Below are positions 41,501-51,215 of a stretch of DNA of 64,000 nucleotides, in pieces. Position numbers and translations under genes: made by a program. The notes beneath the pieces are model-generated. The model was not told the DNA's origin. It ran no database searches and was given only the letters and a program-made list of their open reading frames with translations. Source of the DNA: Rhynchopus euleeides (lineage: Eukaryota > Euglenozoa > Diplonemea > Diplonemida > Diplonemidae); the NCBI GenBank assembly GCA_963210315.1, contig OY723320.1, positions 1,488,001 through 1,552,000 on the forward strand. The letters run 5' to 3'. The first letter of the stretch is position 1. The number at the start of each line of letters is the position of its first letter.

Positions 41501-42477
41501 ACAAGGCCAACAGCGACGGTACGACGCCGTGTTTAATGGCGGCTCAGAACGGACACGCTGACGCATTGCGCATCCTCATCACAGAAGGACAGGCTGATGT
41601 GAACAAGGCCCACGATGCCGGTGCGATGCCGTGTTACATTGCGGCTCAGAATGGACACGCTGACGCATTGCGCATGCTCATCACAGAAGGACAGGCTGAT
41701 GCGGGCAAAGCCAAGAACGACGGTACGACGCCGTGTTCCACGGCGGCTCAGAATGGACATTCTGACGCATTGCGCATCCTCATCACAGAAGGACAAGCTG
41801 ATGTCAACAAGGCCGATGAAGCTGGTTTTACGCCATGTTTAGTCGCGTCTCAGAACGGTTATGGCGACGCATTACGCATCCTTGTCACAGAAGGACAGGC
41901 TGATGTGAACAAGGCCAACAACAACGGTGCGACGCCGTGTTTCATTGCGGCTCAGAAAGGACATGCTGACGCGTTGCGCATCCTCATCACAGAAGGACAA
42001 GCTGATGTGAACAAGTCCATGAACAAAGGTGTGACGCCGTGTTCCATCGCGGCTCAGAAAGGACACACTGACGCATTGCGCATCCTCATCACAGAAGGAC
42101 AGGCTGATGTAAACAAGGCGGAGAACGACGGTACGACGCCGTGTTTCATGGCGGCTCAGAACGGACATACTGACGCATTGCGCATCCTCATCAGAGAGGG
42201 ACAAGCTGATGTGAACAAGGCCAACAACAAGGGTACGACGCCGTGTTTCATTGCGGCTCAGAACGGACACGCTGACGCATTGCGCATCCTCATCACAGAT
42301 GCACAAGCTGATGTGAACAAGGCTAGTAATGATGGCGTCACGCCGCTTTCTGCTGCACAAGCAGCCGGCCACAGAGGTGCAGCCGACCTCTTGTCCCCGC
42401 GGGGGCCTGGGTCGGAGGCGGGGTCGCAGAGGCCGCAGGAGGCGGAGAAGGCTGGGTGTGGGTGTGTGCTGATGTAG
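38569..42477 (+). CDS. ADP-ribosyltransferase with 21 ankyrin repeats and a CaaX box
   Basis: 1302 residues from the ATG at 38569, in one exon. Residues 172-191 form a C/H cluster (CGACGIALKAEC, H187, C191). Residues ~215-405 match an R-S-E type ART fold: R281 in VFRAMD, the TSAS motif at 304-307, and SIAQFSRFPEEQEVLI with the catalytic E-x-E at 360/362. Such enzymes transfer ADP-ribose from NAD+ to proteins. Residues ~577-1275 hold 21 ankyrin repeats, 18 of them nearly identical at 34 residues (102 bp). The C terminus, GCGCVLM, is a CaaX box (CVLM, probably farnesylated) with a neighbouring cysteine that could be palmitoylated. There is no signal peptide, so the protein is probably cytosolic and membrane-tethered. 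Targets unknown. Confidence 0.92.
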   Translation: MSTTAGSGVQAAKALGCGTTADAVKTAWEAVVQLRKQAVSRVRGGGESAVEVLDGALDTALGDWHDALCRSVIAAMDRCLERRKERDGVVGGCASLVSEARKDLGKAAKGFKDTGAVVAAGSKGPSRYSDGIGEVDVDRGWSDFFQGASCAMRVLATVQAALGTQCEGYVICGACGIALKAECKERHVGKCDKLEAGERGPGGGRFEAMTAEWAVQQVEGQAEPYLRLYSLESPLCYGVNAAMREVAFCGRRERYEPMKGFAYSLHRAMMSRPKYEGTVFRAMDFRVSASLYSVGAVVTMPHPTSASEQPDVVKDFLGQADATDGAGAADADGPVVQGTILVLRVRTGRSIAQFSRFPEEQEVLIAANTQFRVVGRPDVGVMRLLEMALDTSLANVVVVELQEVNFDHWGRLTDIMTEVEKVRNASLLEIVDTKVKTDRRYEFHPVTREGGFVNYPPSTELPVVDGKTLLEVAVSVEHNEQVVSLCCANLAPAAHADALNDALTTALRMNKGGSHDKTAAVLLSKDADVACVPQELHTAGVALIACVCKRAVLDKAMHALGDTFWGAYEEEGPRKGWTVLHAAAAGNCADLLKDVLLSGSLAADTVDALGRSACSVAAAGGCTDALRVLITQGKTDVNKPDNGGKTPCYMAAQMGHTDALRILITEGQADANKADNNGGTPCFLAAQNGHADALRILITEGQADANKADNNGGTPCVLAAQNGHADPLRILITEGQADVNHAANNGASPCLMAAQNGHADALRILVTEGQADVNKAKNDGATPCFMAAQNGHADALRILITEGQADVNKANNNGATPCSTAAVNGHADALRILITEGQADVNKADDAGFTPCFFASQNGHGDALRILVTEGQADVNKAKNNGAMPCFIAAQNGHADALRILITEGQADVNKANSDGTTPCLMAAQNGHADALRILITEGQADVNKASSVGTTPCLRAAHNGDADALRMLITEGQADVNKANSDGTTPCLMAAQNGHADALRILITEGQADVNKAHDAGAMPCYIAAQNGHADALRMLITEGQADAGKAKNDGTTPCSTAAQNGHSDALRILITEGQADVNKADEAGFTPCLVASQNGYGDALRILVTEGQADVNKANNNGATPCFIAAQKGHADALRILITEGQADVNKSMNKGVTPCSIAAQKGHTDALRILITEGQADVNKAENDGTTPCFMAAQNGHTDALRILIREGQADVNKANNKGTTPCFIAAQNGHADALRILITDAQADVNKASNDGVTPLSAAQAAGHRGAADLLSPRGPGSEAGSQRPQEAEKAGCGCVLM
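40447..42377 (+). repeat. Coding tandem repeat, 102-bp unit, with a 714-bp higher-order period
   Basis: About 19 ankyrin-coding units of 102 bp share ATCCTCATCACAGAAGGACA. Units 8, 9 and 10 resemble units 15, 16 and 17 more than their neighbours: both sets have TPCSTAA, then AGFTPC with an ASQNG variant and GATGTCAACAAGGCCGATG. The offset is 714 bp, or seven units. A block of at least three and perhaps seven units was therefore duplicated as one. Confidence 0.88.
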
Positions 42478-42651
42478 TCCGACACAGGAGAGCGTGGGTG
42501 GGGAAGTGTTGGCGTCTTTAAAATGCATCGCCCACCCAAGCCCGCTCCCCCCCCACCTCCCCCCCGCGCTCACGACACCCCTCTGCGCTCCGTTCCTTTC
42601 TCCAGTCCAATAGTCTAATTCTCCCCTGATGCTCTCATCATCCTGTACTTA
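42478..42651. other. Short 3' flank of the ART-ankyrin gene
   Basis: C-rich DNA with no feature recognised. No AATAAA signal is seen. Confidence 0.4.
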
Positions 42652-42712
42652 CCGTAAACGGAAAAAGGGTGGACCGTAAAAATGTTCCAAGTTCCCAAAA
42701 AAAGGCCAAACG
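42652..42712 (+). repeat. Solo left end of the CCGTAAACGG MITE
   Basis: Matches the first 61 bp of the element at 5455 (CCGTAAACGGAAAAAGGGTGG onwards), preceded by TA, then breaks off into CAGTTTGTCTGCAG. No right end follows, so it is a truncated copy. Confidence 0.88.
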
Positions 42713-42915
42713 CAGTTTGTCTGCAGTTTGTCCACAAGACTCCCTTCCAAGCGGCTGTGCCCCGACGTGAGGGCGAGTCTGTTTCCCTGTGCCTGAGGCA
42801 CAGTTTCGCTTTTACCTCCAGCTGACCTGTTTGCCTGCTGCCACACCGACAGGAGGTGCCCTCCGCAGACAGGCACTGCAAGGGGAAGTTGGAGCAGAAG
42901 GAGGCACATCAGCAG

Positions 42916-43160
42916 CACCAATTGAGGCATCGAATGTTGCACTGTACAATAGTTACACAGAAGGTGTGTTTGCGTGTGTCTGTCCGTGCGTGAGTGTCGC
43001 ACCACGGCCGCTGCACCAGCTTACCAGCTGCCGCAGCGGCGAAAGCGCCTCCCGTAGGTGGCGGGTGTGCCAGGGAGAGCCTTCTGGCCTTCTTGGCATG
43101 CCGGGTGTTTGCTTGCCCCGCTTCCTCTTGTCTCTGCAGAGTCTGCATGCAGTGTCAGCC
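42916..43160 (+). repeat. Long copy of the ankyrin/WD40 flank repeat
   Basis: The first 95 bp match 668-763 and 42940-43160 matches 36179-36397. This copy therefore links the flanks of both ankyrin genes and the WD40 gene. Confidence 0.9.
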
Positions 43161-44057
43161 CTGCCCATACCTCCACCCCTGCCAGTGAATGTTGTGCGAC
43201 GTATTTGCTGCTTTCCTTTCCTGCTCGGTGTGTGTGGAAGGGTGTCCCGATGCACACCTGAAACCCCAAGTCACTGGTGGATGCGGATCCTCATGCAGAA
43301 GGCATTTGACAAGATGGTGCACCTGAACACCCCCTTTTTCATAACTACTATGCACAAAGTACGCAGTTTGGTGTCGTCAGGCGCACCACAAAAACAAAAC
43401 CAATGAGGCTCTGTGCCACTGTTGTGAAACTGTGCTATACTATACCTGCGTCGTACAAAAGTCACGGGACACCCCACCCCACCCACCATTGTTTGAGCAC
43501 CGTAGGTGCGTAGGGGGGTGTCGTGAGGTCGAGGAAGGACGGGCGATCTGACCTGTCGTGTTTTTATTTTTTGCCCAAGCAAGCTTGCTTGTCACAGCGA
43601 AAGAGTCAGTGGGAGCGTACCCACGCGCAGTGTGTTTTGAGAGAGCAACACAAAGCCACTCAATTACAGCAACGCCCTTCACAGGGGCCACAACACACTG
43701 CCGCTCGTGCGCACAAACAAAACACGGACTCTTTACTAGTTACGAGCGACAAAGCGTAGCGAAGTCGCGAAGGAAATAACGAAGGAAATCGTACGACTGA
43801 AGCTTTTGGATTATCACCTTCATGCCACTTCACAGGGCCTCCACACAACTCACAGCAGGATTTGTGTCTCTTTTGTCCCCCCCGCTCCAGCCCCTCCGCA
43901 CGCGAACTGATACTACAAGCAGAACTGGATGAACTGACCTCCCCCTCCCCCTATCTCCTTTGTATCCTCTGACCGAGCAAGACTCCCCCCCTACCCCACC
44001 CACACACCACCCACCTGCCAGGGGCCCTTCGAGGGTTGGGAGAGGGCCGAGGCAAAG
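43161..44057. other. Intergenic DNA upstream of the uS9m first exon
   Basis: ACAAAGTACGCAGTTTGGTGTCGTC at about 43354 resembles CACAAACTACGCAATATGGG at 46862 and 47797. GCGAAGTCGCGAAGGAAATA near 43757 resembles, in reverse, 6060-6095. No gene recognised. Pyrimidine-rich DNA (43920-44020) precedes the ATG at 44058. Confidence 0.4.
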
Positions 44058-44549
44058 ATGTTGCCTGTTCGTATGGCCGCGCAGGACACCCGGGTGCTGC
44101 GAGCGATGCGGCGGCTGAAGCCGCGCGCGTCTGAAGTGGAGCTCCGCGTCTGGCTGCAGCAGCACCAGTCGGAAAGGGAAGACCAGGAGTTCAGCCGCCT
44201 CCAGGAGAAGTCGTGGGACCCCTACAAGCCGGGGTCCTCGGACCCCAAGGCCCAGGCATCCCCTGCGTTCAGCGCATCCTCGACATCCGGCAGGGGCGCC
44301 CCTGTGCGGCAGCACAGCTCCCCACTCTTCCCAGGTGAATACCGTGCGAACCGCGATGATGTGCAGGCGCTGACCCTGCAGAACCTGCGGGATATGTACA
44401 CCTCGACTGCGCGGAAGTCTGAGAAGTTCAGCGATAAGAACGCGCTGCTCCTCCGCGTCCCGACCCTCGACTACGAGAAAATAGAGGAGTTGGTGTCCAA
44501 CCTCTTCCCTTTCATGGAGCGGGATGAGACGAACGCGCTGCTCGGGAAG
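44058..44549 (+). CDS. Probable first exon of the mitochondrial uS9 gene
   Basis: 164 codons from the ATG at 44058 to AAG|GTGTGC at 44550. The N terminus is rich in arginine and alanine without acidic residues at first (MLPVRMAAQDTRVLRAMRRL), as in mitochondrial targeting signals. The rest is charged and helical (LQNLRDMYTSTARKSEKFS, LDYEKIEELVSNLFPFMERD). The open frame continues past the donor to 44612 into G- and C-tracts, which look non-coding. The exon ends in phase 0, matching the candidate exon at 54690. Assignment to uS9 rests on this splice logic, not on similarity in this part. Confidence 0.5.
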
Positions 44550-44879
44550 GTGTGCTTTGCAGAAAGTAAAATCCCGCCCCCCCCCAGGCCCTGGGGTAAG
44601 GATTTTTGGTAGTTCACGGATTTCCTCCGGGGGGGGGGGGGGGGGGGGGCTCCCCGCGGGCTGAGGTCAGGCTGGCGACCCAGGTTTTCAGGGTGACACC
44701 AGGATTTCCTCGAAATTTTGGGTGACCCCCACCCCCTGGTCGGGCACCCTACCAGGGGGGGGGGGTCACGAGGGGGGGTATGGGGGGGGTACCCCCCCTA
44801 CCCGACCCCCCTCCCGACTCGGGATGGGGGGGGGGGGTCAGGAGGTGGTACTTTCACCCAATTGATGTTCCCCAGTAAT

Positions 44880-45960
44880 AGGTGTAAATGGGCACCCCAT
44901 GGCCAAAATGACCCCATCGCGATCCTCACAGATTCCAAACGTTCAAAAGAACGGGTTTTTGGAAAATCCGAGGGGGGGGTCCCGCTGGGTGGGTAGGTGG
45001 GGTGTAGTGGACTGGCTGCCTCCCAGCCACCTTCTCCCACGACCAGTCCCTGAACCAGACCCGTGTTTCATGGGTGATACTTGGCTCACACACCATCAAA
45101 GTGACCCCACTGTGATCCGCACAAATTCCAAACGTTCAAAAGAAAGGGGTTTTGGAATACCCGAGGAGGGGGTCCCGCTGGGTGGGGTGGGGTGTCATGG
45201 TGTGTGTCACCCAGTCACCCTTCACCCATAACCAGCCCCTGAACCAGACCGCTTTTTCATGGGTGAAGCTGGGCACCTAGACCCACAGTGTGACCCCACT
45301 ACGATCCGCAAAAGTTTCAAACGTTCAAAAGAACGGGGTTTTGGAACACTCGTGGAGGGGGTCCCGCTGGGTGGGTGGGCTGGCTGACTCTCGGCCCCCC
45401 TCTCGGCCGTGTGGCTACCTCAGTCACTTTCTCTTCGGACCAGCCCCTGAACCAGAGTCACATTTCATGGACGATGTTTGTCACATAGACCTATAAAATG
45501 ACCCACTACGATCCGCAAAAGTTTCAAACGTTCAAAAGAACGGGGTTTTGGAACACCTGAGGAGGGGGTCCCGCTGGGTGGGTGGCTGGGTGGGGTGGCA
45601 TGGTGTGTTACTCCCAGTCACCTTCACCCATGACCAGCCCCTGAACCAGAGCCACATTTCATGGACAAAGCTTGTCACCTAGACCTACAAAGTGACCCCA
45701 CTACGATGCGCACAGATTCCAAATATTCAAAAGAACGGGGTTTCGGAACACCCGAGGAGGGGGTCCCGCTGGGTGGGTGGGCTGGCTGACTCTCGGCCTC
45801 CCATCACAGTCTCATATGACCAGCCCCTGAACTAGACCCACATTTCATGGGTGAAGCTTGGCACCTAGACCCATAGTGTGACCCCACTACGATCCGCACA
45901 GAGCCCAAAGAGTGCAATGGAAGGGGTCAATCGCGATTCCGCGAGTCGATTCCGCACTTT
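44880..45960 (+). repeat. 190-210-bp satellite array (about 5 units)
   Basis: CCAAACGTTCAAAAGAACGG recurs at about 44936, 45129, 45318, 45528 and 45718. Each unit also has GAACCAGACCCACATTTCATGG, GACCCCACTACGATCCGCA and GGGGGTCCCGCTGGGTGGG. Solo units occur at 32376 and 35008. G-rich tracts (44625-44840) precede the array. Confidence 0.92.
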
Positions 45961-46670
45961 TGGGTCACTTTCAGGTGATGTCAGGTCCCTGGAGTGACTG
46001 CAGATAGCCCATTTTCAGGGTGGGAGCCCTACTCGTACGTCACCCAGATTCAGCCCAAGCCCGTGCACCCAGGGTGCACGGTCGCCGGGAGCGCGCGGGC
46101 ACCCGGAAACAGGTCGCATTTGCGCGCGCTGCCTGCACCCTGCACGCCAGCCCCCCCCCCCCCCCCCCCCCCCGACGTTCACGACCCCCCAGAAAATTAC
46201 CCCAGCCCCTGCCCCCCCCCCCCCCCTGGTTTGCAAGGTGGGACAGAATCAATCTTGATTTTTGTGGTTGTCGACGTCAAAAAGCGCCCTATCACTTCAC
46301 AGCTACAACCTCTCTGATGAGTTTCCTTTTGTTTGTTGCGTTGACGCTTCTACACACAAAACCCTGAACTGATCACACCCTGAGCCTCATGAAGGGTGGG
46401 GTGAGTGTATAGAGCACGTTTGGTTGCAGCTGTGGTGGGACGCTTTCCGCTCACACGAGTGGTGTTACTCAAGAGTAAAAAAGCGTAGCAACCGTGCTTC
46501 CTTCTTCCTTAATGATGCGTTGACGCTTCCACCAAAAATAGGGTGCGGGAAAACGCGAATGGGGATCTCCCACCCTACTTTGTGGGGAAATGGGCGACAA
46601 TGGGACAGAACGGGTCTGTGTAGTAGCCTAGCTCTCGCAGTGCCTGTGATTGTCGCCACCAAAAAAAAAA
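45961..46670. other. Intronic or intergenic DNA with poly-C tracts and dispersed motifs
   Basis: Poly-C runs lie at 46148-46173 and 46209-46226. 46328-46535 contains TGCGTTGACGCTTCTACAC and later GCGTAGCAACCGTGCTTCCTTCTTCCTTAATGATGCGTTGACGCT, the unoccupied version of the piggyBac target at 28.9 kb. GGGTGCGGGAAAACGCGAAT (about 46540) recurs at 54600, just outside the other end of the next element. Confidence 0.6.
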
Positions 46671-47117
46671 GGGTTATTTACGATAATGCCCTGTTTTTTT
46701 TGAAAGTTTCGCGATAATGCCACTTTTCAAAAAGTGGCATTTTCGCGAAAAAAAAGTGGCATTATCGCGAAAAAAAAGTGGCATTATCGCGAAGAAAAAA
46801 GTGGCACCCAAAAAAGTGGCATTATCGCTGGTGCCCCTGATTTACCCCTTTTTCACTACGCACAAACTACGCAATCTGGGGGGGGGGGGTCTCGCTTTTT
46901 GGTCCCCCCCCAGTTTTTTTTGGTCCCCCTTTCTGTGTGGCTACTGAGACAGGACTGGAGGCACTGCGCTGACCGAGCAAAAAATTATTGCCAGAACTCA
47001 CTATACACCGTACGAAAGAACGCACGACATGTGGGGCGGGACTCCAGAAACACCTGGGCAAGGTTGCCCCATGCCCAGAAACACCTGAGAAGGAAGTGAG
47101 TTCCAGGAGCCGCGTAG

Positions 47118-47737
47118 AACACCCTCGAGATTGTGAATGATGATACGATCACAGCCTTCAGGGCGCTGCGAGGTGCCACCCTGAAGGTGGCCCTTGACAT
47201 CAAGGAGAGCGTCGGCCGAGGGGTCGACGAAAAGCTGAAGAAGGCGCTACTGGCACTGGATCCCGCGGGGTATACGGAGGTCACCGCCACACAGGCAACC
47301 TCCGCTGACAACGTCCAGGAGACGTTATCCGAGGGGATCACAACGGCACTAGAGATCTGTGTCACGGGATCCAGGCGCCCACTCTCCCTCGACGGTCTGG
47401 GGATTGTTGTTGGGTATGGTGTCGTTTCCTGCAGCTGCAAAAAAGCGTAGCAACTGTGCTTCCTTCTTCCTTAATGATGCGTTGACGCTTCCACCCGGAG
47501 GAGCTGAAGCAGGCACCGCTTAATGATGCGTTGATGCTTCCACCCGACGAGCTGAAGCAGGCACCGCGCCAAAGGGCACCCCCAAAGAGACCTGCAAAGA
47601 CTGCGTCGAAACCCGCACCGAAGGCTGCCAGCGCTGCAGCACCTGAAGAACCTGCAGCACCTGCAGCACCTGAAGCGCCTGCACCCTCACTGACCCCGGA
47701 ACAGCAAGAACTCCTTGAGTTTGGGGTCCCGGCATAG
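47118..47737 (+). CDS. Coding fragment(s) of unknown function inside the 7.9-kb element
   Basis: 47118-47440 reads as a credible exon (TITAFRALRGATLKVALDIK, VDEKLKKALLALDPAG). A copy of the GCGTAGCAACTGTGCTTCC/GCGTTGACGCTTCCACC repeat then follows. 47541-47737 gives a Pro/Ala-rich tail (APPKRPAKTASKPAPKAA ... LTPEQQELLEFGVPA) and a stop. A 46-bp direct duplication (GAGCTGAAGCAGGCACCGC) lies at the join. The parts may once have been one gene. No function recognised. Confidence 0.4.
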
Positions 47738-47848
47738 AGACAGAGAATGGCTGAGTAAATCAAAAAATGAGACCCCCCCCCCCTTTTCACTACGCACAAA
47801 CTACGCAATATGGGGTCGTCAGGGGCACCAATCGCGAAAAAAAAGTGG

Positions 47849-48290
47849 CATTATCGCAAATGCCACCTAAACTATCCAGTACGCACAGGCCCCCCCCCAG
47901 CCGTAGGCCAGGGGGTCCACAGGGCCCCCCCAAGCCAGGGCTCAGGGGGGCCCCAGGGGGCTTTGGCCAGGCCACAGGGGCACAAGCTTGTACAAGCTTG
48001 CACAAGCTGGTCCCTCGAATAGCATAAGTCTATGACAGGTTCCGGCACGAGGTTGCCTATCGCAAACCCCCGGGATCAGCCCGAGGACCCCCCCTTTAGC
48101 CCCCAGCTGGGGGAGGGGTTCAGTACCACTTTTTCGCCCGGCCAAGGCCCCCCCTGAGTGGGGGGCCTGTGTGCTGACCCCCCCTGCCCCCCCTGAGCAC
48201 TGCTCAGGGGGGGTCTGGGGGCCCCCCTGGCCTACGGCTGGGGGGGGGGCCTGTGTGTACTGGATCGTTTAGGTGGCATTTGCGATAATG
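47849..48290. mobile_element. Nested 442-bp element with ~75-bp inverted ends
   Basis: It starts CATTATCGCAAATGCCACCT and ends with the complement. GGCCCCCCCCCAGCCGTAGG and GGTCCACAGGGCC lie further in. A half copy in reverse lies at about 54281-54419 next to the right end of the large element. The CATTATCGC words link it to the large element's own ends. Confidence 0.75.
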
Positions 48291-48440
48291 GGGGCCTTCG
48301 CTCTGTGTCAAACTGTGTCAAATTGTGTCAGTGTGTCACACAGGCGGTTTTTTTCACCTTAGGCGAAATCGGCAAAAACGCCGCCAGGTCTTCGCTCTGT
48401 GTCACTGTGTGTCACTGACACAGAGCGAAGGTCCCGTGAC
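48291..48440 (+). repeat. Single diverged unit resembling the 387-bp array's front half
   Basis: GGGGGCCTTCGCTCTGTGTC, then TGTGTCAAATTGTGTCA words, TTTTTTCACCTTAGGCG, a second CTTCGCTCTGTGTCA and an inverted GACACAGAGCGAAG. Part order matches 6738-6880, although the core word differs (CTCTGTGTCA against CTCCGGGTCA). Confidence 0.6.
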
Positions 48441-48559
48441 ACAGGGGTGTTGGGGACAATGCAAAATTTGCGAAAAATCTCGAAAGAAAATTTCTGGCAG
48501 AGGTGAAAAAATTGGGTGCCACACAAAACTGGCTCCAAAGTGACATACTCCCACGTGGT

Positions 48560-51215
48560 CCTTACACACTGTGTCATGCCCCCCCAGGCTTCTAACACTG
48601 TGTGTCACGCCCCCCCAGGCTTCAAACACAGTGTGTCATACCCCCCCAGGCTTCAAACACTGTGTGTCATGCCCCCCCAGGCTTCTAACACAGTGTGTCA
48701 TGCCCCCCCAGGATTCTAACACACTGTGTCATGCCCCCCCAGGCTTCTAACACAGTGTGTCATGCCCCCCCAGGCTTCTAACACAGTGTGTCATGCCCCC
48801 CCAGGCTTCTAACACACTGTGTCATGCCCCCCCAGGCTTCTAACACACTGTGTCATGCCCCCCCAGGATTCTAACACACTGTGTCATGCCCCCCCAGGCT
48901 TCTAACACTGTGTGTCATACCCCCCCAGGCTTCAAACACTGTGTGTCATGCCCCCCCAGGCTTCTAACACAGTGTGTCATGCCCCCCCAGGCTTCTAACA
49001 CACTGTGTCATGCCCCCCCAGGCTTCAAACACAGTGTGTCATACCCCCCCAGGCTTCAAACACTGTGTGTCATGCCCCCCCAGGCTTCAAACACTGTGTG
49101 TCATGCCCCCCCAGGCTTCTAACACAGTGTGTCATGCCCCCCCAGGCTTCTAACACACTGTGTCATGCCCCCCCAGGCTTCAAACACAGTGTGTCATACC
49201 CCCCCAGGCTTCAAACACTGTGTGTCATGCCCCCCCAGGATTCTAACACACTGTGTCATGCCCCCCCAGGCTTCTAACACAGTGTGTCATGCCCCCCCAG
49301 GCTTCTAACACAGTGTGTCATGCCCCCCCAGGCTTCTAACACACTGTGTCATGCCCCCCCAGGCTTCTAACACACTGTGTCATGCCCCCCCAGGATTCTA
49401 ACACACTGTGTCATGCCCCCCCAGGCTTCTAACACTGTGTGTCATACCCCCCCAGGCTTCAAACACTGTGTGTCATGCCCCCCCAGGCTTCTAACACACT
49501 GTGTCATGCCCCCCCAGGCTTCTAACACACTGTGTCATGCCCCCCCAGGCTTCAAACACAGTGTGTCATACCCCCCCAGGCTTCAAACACTGTGTGTCAT
49601 GCCCCCCCAGGCTTCTAACACAGTGTGTCATGCCCCCCCAGGATTCTAACACACTGTGTCATGCCCCCCCAGGCTTCTAACACTGTGTGTCATGCCCCCC
49701 CAGGATTCTAACACACTGTGTCATGCCCCCCCAGGCTTCTAACACTGTGTGTCATGCCCCCCCAGGCTTCTAACACTGTGTGTCATACCCCCCCAGGCTT
49801 CAAACACAGTGTGTCATGCCCCCCCAGGCTTCTAGCACACTGTGTCATGCCCCCCCAGGCTTCTAACACACTGTGTCATGCCCCCCCAGGATACTAACAC
49901 ACTGTGTCATGCCCCCCCAGGCTTCAAACACTGTGTGTCATGCCCCCCCAGGCTTCTAACACAGTGTGTCATGCCCCCCCAGGATTCTAACACACTGTGT
50001 CATGCCCCCCCAGGCTTCTAACACTGTGTGTCATGCCCCCCCAGGATTCTAACACACTGTGTCATGCCCCCCCAGGCTTCTAACACAGTGTGTCATGCCC
50101 CCCCAGGCTTCTAACACAGTGTGTCATGCCCCCCCAGGATTCTAACACACTGTGTCATGCCCCCCCAGGATTCTAACACACTGTGTCATGCCCCCCCAGG
50201 CTTCAAACACAGTGTGTCATGCCCCCCCAGGCTTCTAACACAGTGTGTCATGCCCCCCCAGGCTTCTAACACAGTGTGTCATGCCCCCCCAGGATTCTAA
50301 CACACTGTGTCATGCCCCCCCAGGCTTCTAGCACACTGTGTCATGCCCCCCCAGGCTTCTAGCACACTATCATGCCCCCCCAGGCTTCTAACACAGTGTG
50401 TCATGCCCCCCCAGGCTTCTAACACACTGTGTCATGCCCCCCCAGGCTTCTAACACACTGTGTCATGCCCCCCCAGGATTCTAACACACTGTGTCATGCC
50501 CCCCCAGGCTTCTAACACACTGTGTCATGCCCCCCCAGGATTCTAACACACTGTGTCATGCCCCCCCAGGCTTCTAACACTGTGTGTCATGCCCCCCCAG
50601 GCTTCTAACACACTGTGTCATCACCATCGACAACAAAACAAAAAAGCACAATACACCGGAGCGCAAAAAAAAACACTGTGTCATGCCCCCCCAGGCTTCT
50701 AACACACTGTGTCATGCCCCCCCAGGCTTCTAACACAGTGTGTCATGCCCCCCCAGGCTTCTAGCACACTGTGTCATGCCCCCCCAGGCTTCTAACACAC
50801 TGTGTCATGCCCCCCCAGGCTTCTAACACACTGTGTCATGCCCCCCCAGGATTCTAACACACTGTGTCATGCCCCCCCAGGCTTCTAACACTGTGTGTCA
50901 TGCCCCCCCAGGCTTCTAGCACACTGTGTCATGCCCCCCCAGGCTTCTAACACAGTGTGTCATGCCCCCCCAGGCTTCTAGCACACTGTGTCATGCCCCC
51001 CCAGGCTTCTAACACTGTGTGTCATGCCCCCCCAGGCTTCTAACACAGTGTGTCATGCCCCCCCAGGCTTCTAGCACACTGTGTCATGCCCCCCCAGGAT
51101 TCTAGCACACTGTGTCATGCCCCCCCAGGCTTCTAACACAGTGTGTCATGCCCCCCCAGGATTCTAGCACAGTGTGTCATGCCCCCCCAGGCTTCTAACA
51201 CACTGTGTCATGCCC
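48560..51215 (+). repeat. 31-bp tandem array (~85 copies)
   Basis: The unit is CACTGTGTCATGCCCCCCCAG plus GCTTCTAACA, with a few fixed variants (ATTCTAACA, CTTCAAACA, TTCTAGCACA, CATACCCCCCC). Variant units recur in blocks, which shows multi-unit duplication. One ~60-bp foreign insert (about 50619-50680) breaks the array. Each unit has a branch-point-like CTAAC, a pyrimidine tract and CAG. Confidence 0.97.

Noticed and set aside
48560-51215. CRISPR or coding array from the regular 31-bp repeat
   Set aside because: Unit and 'spacer' are equally conserved. The peptides (CHAPPGF-like) come from frames cycling through the repeat.
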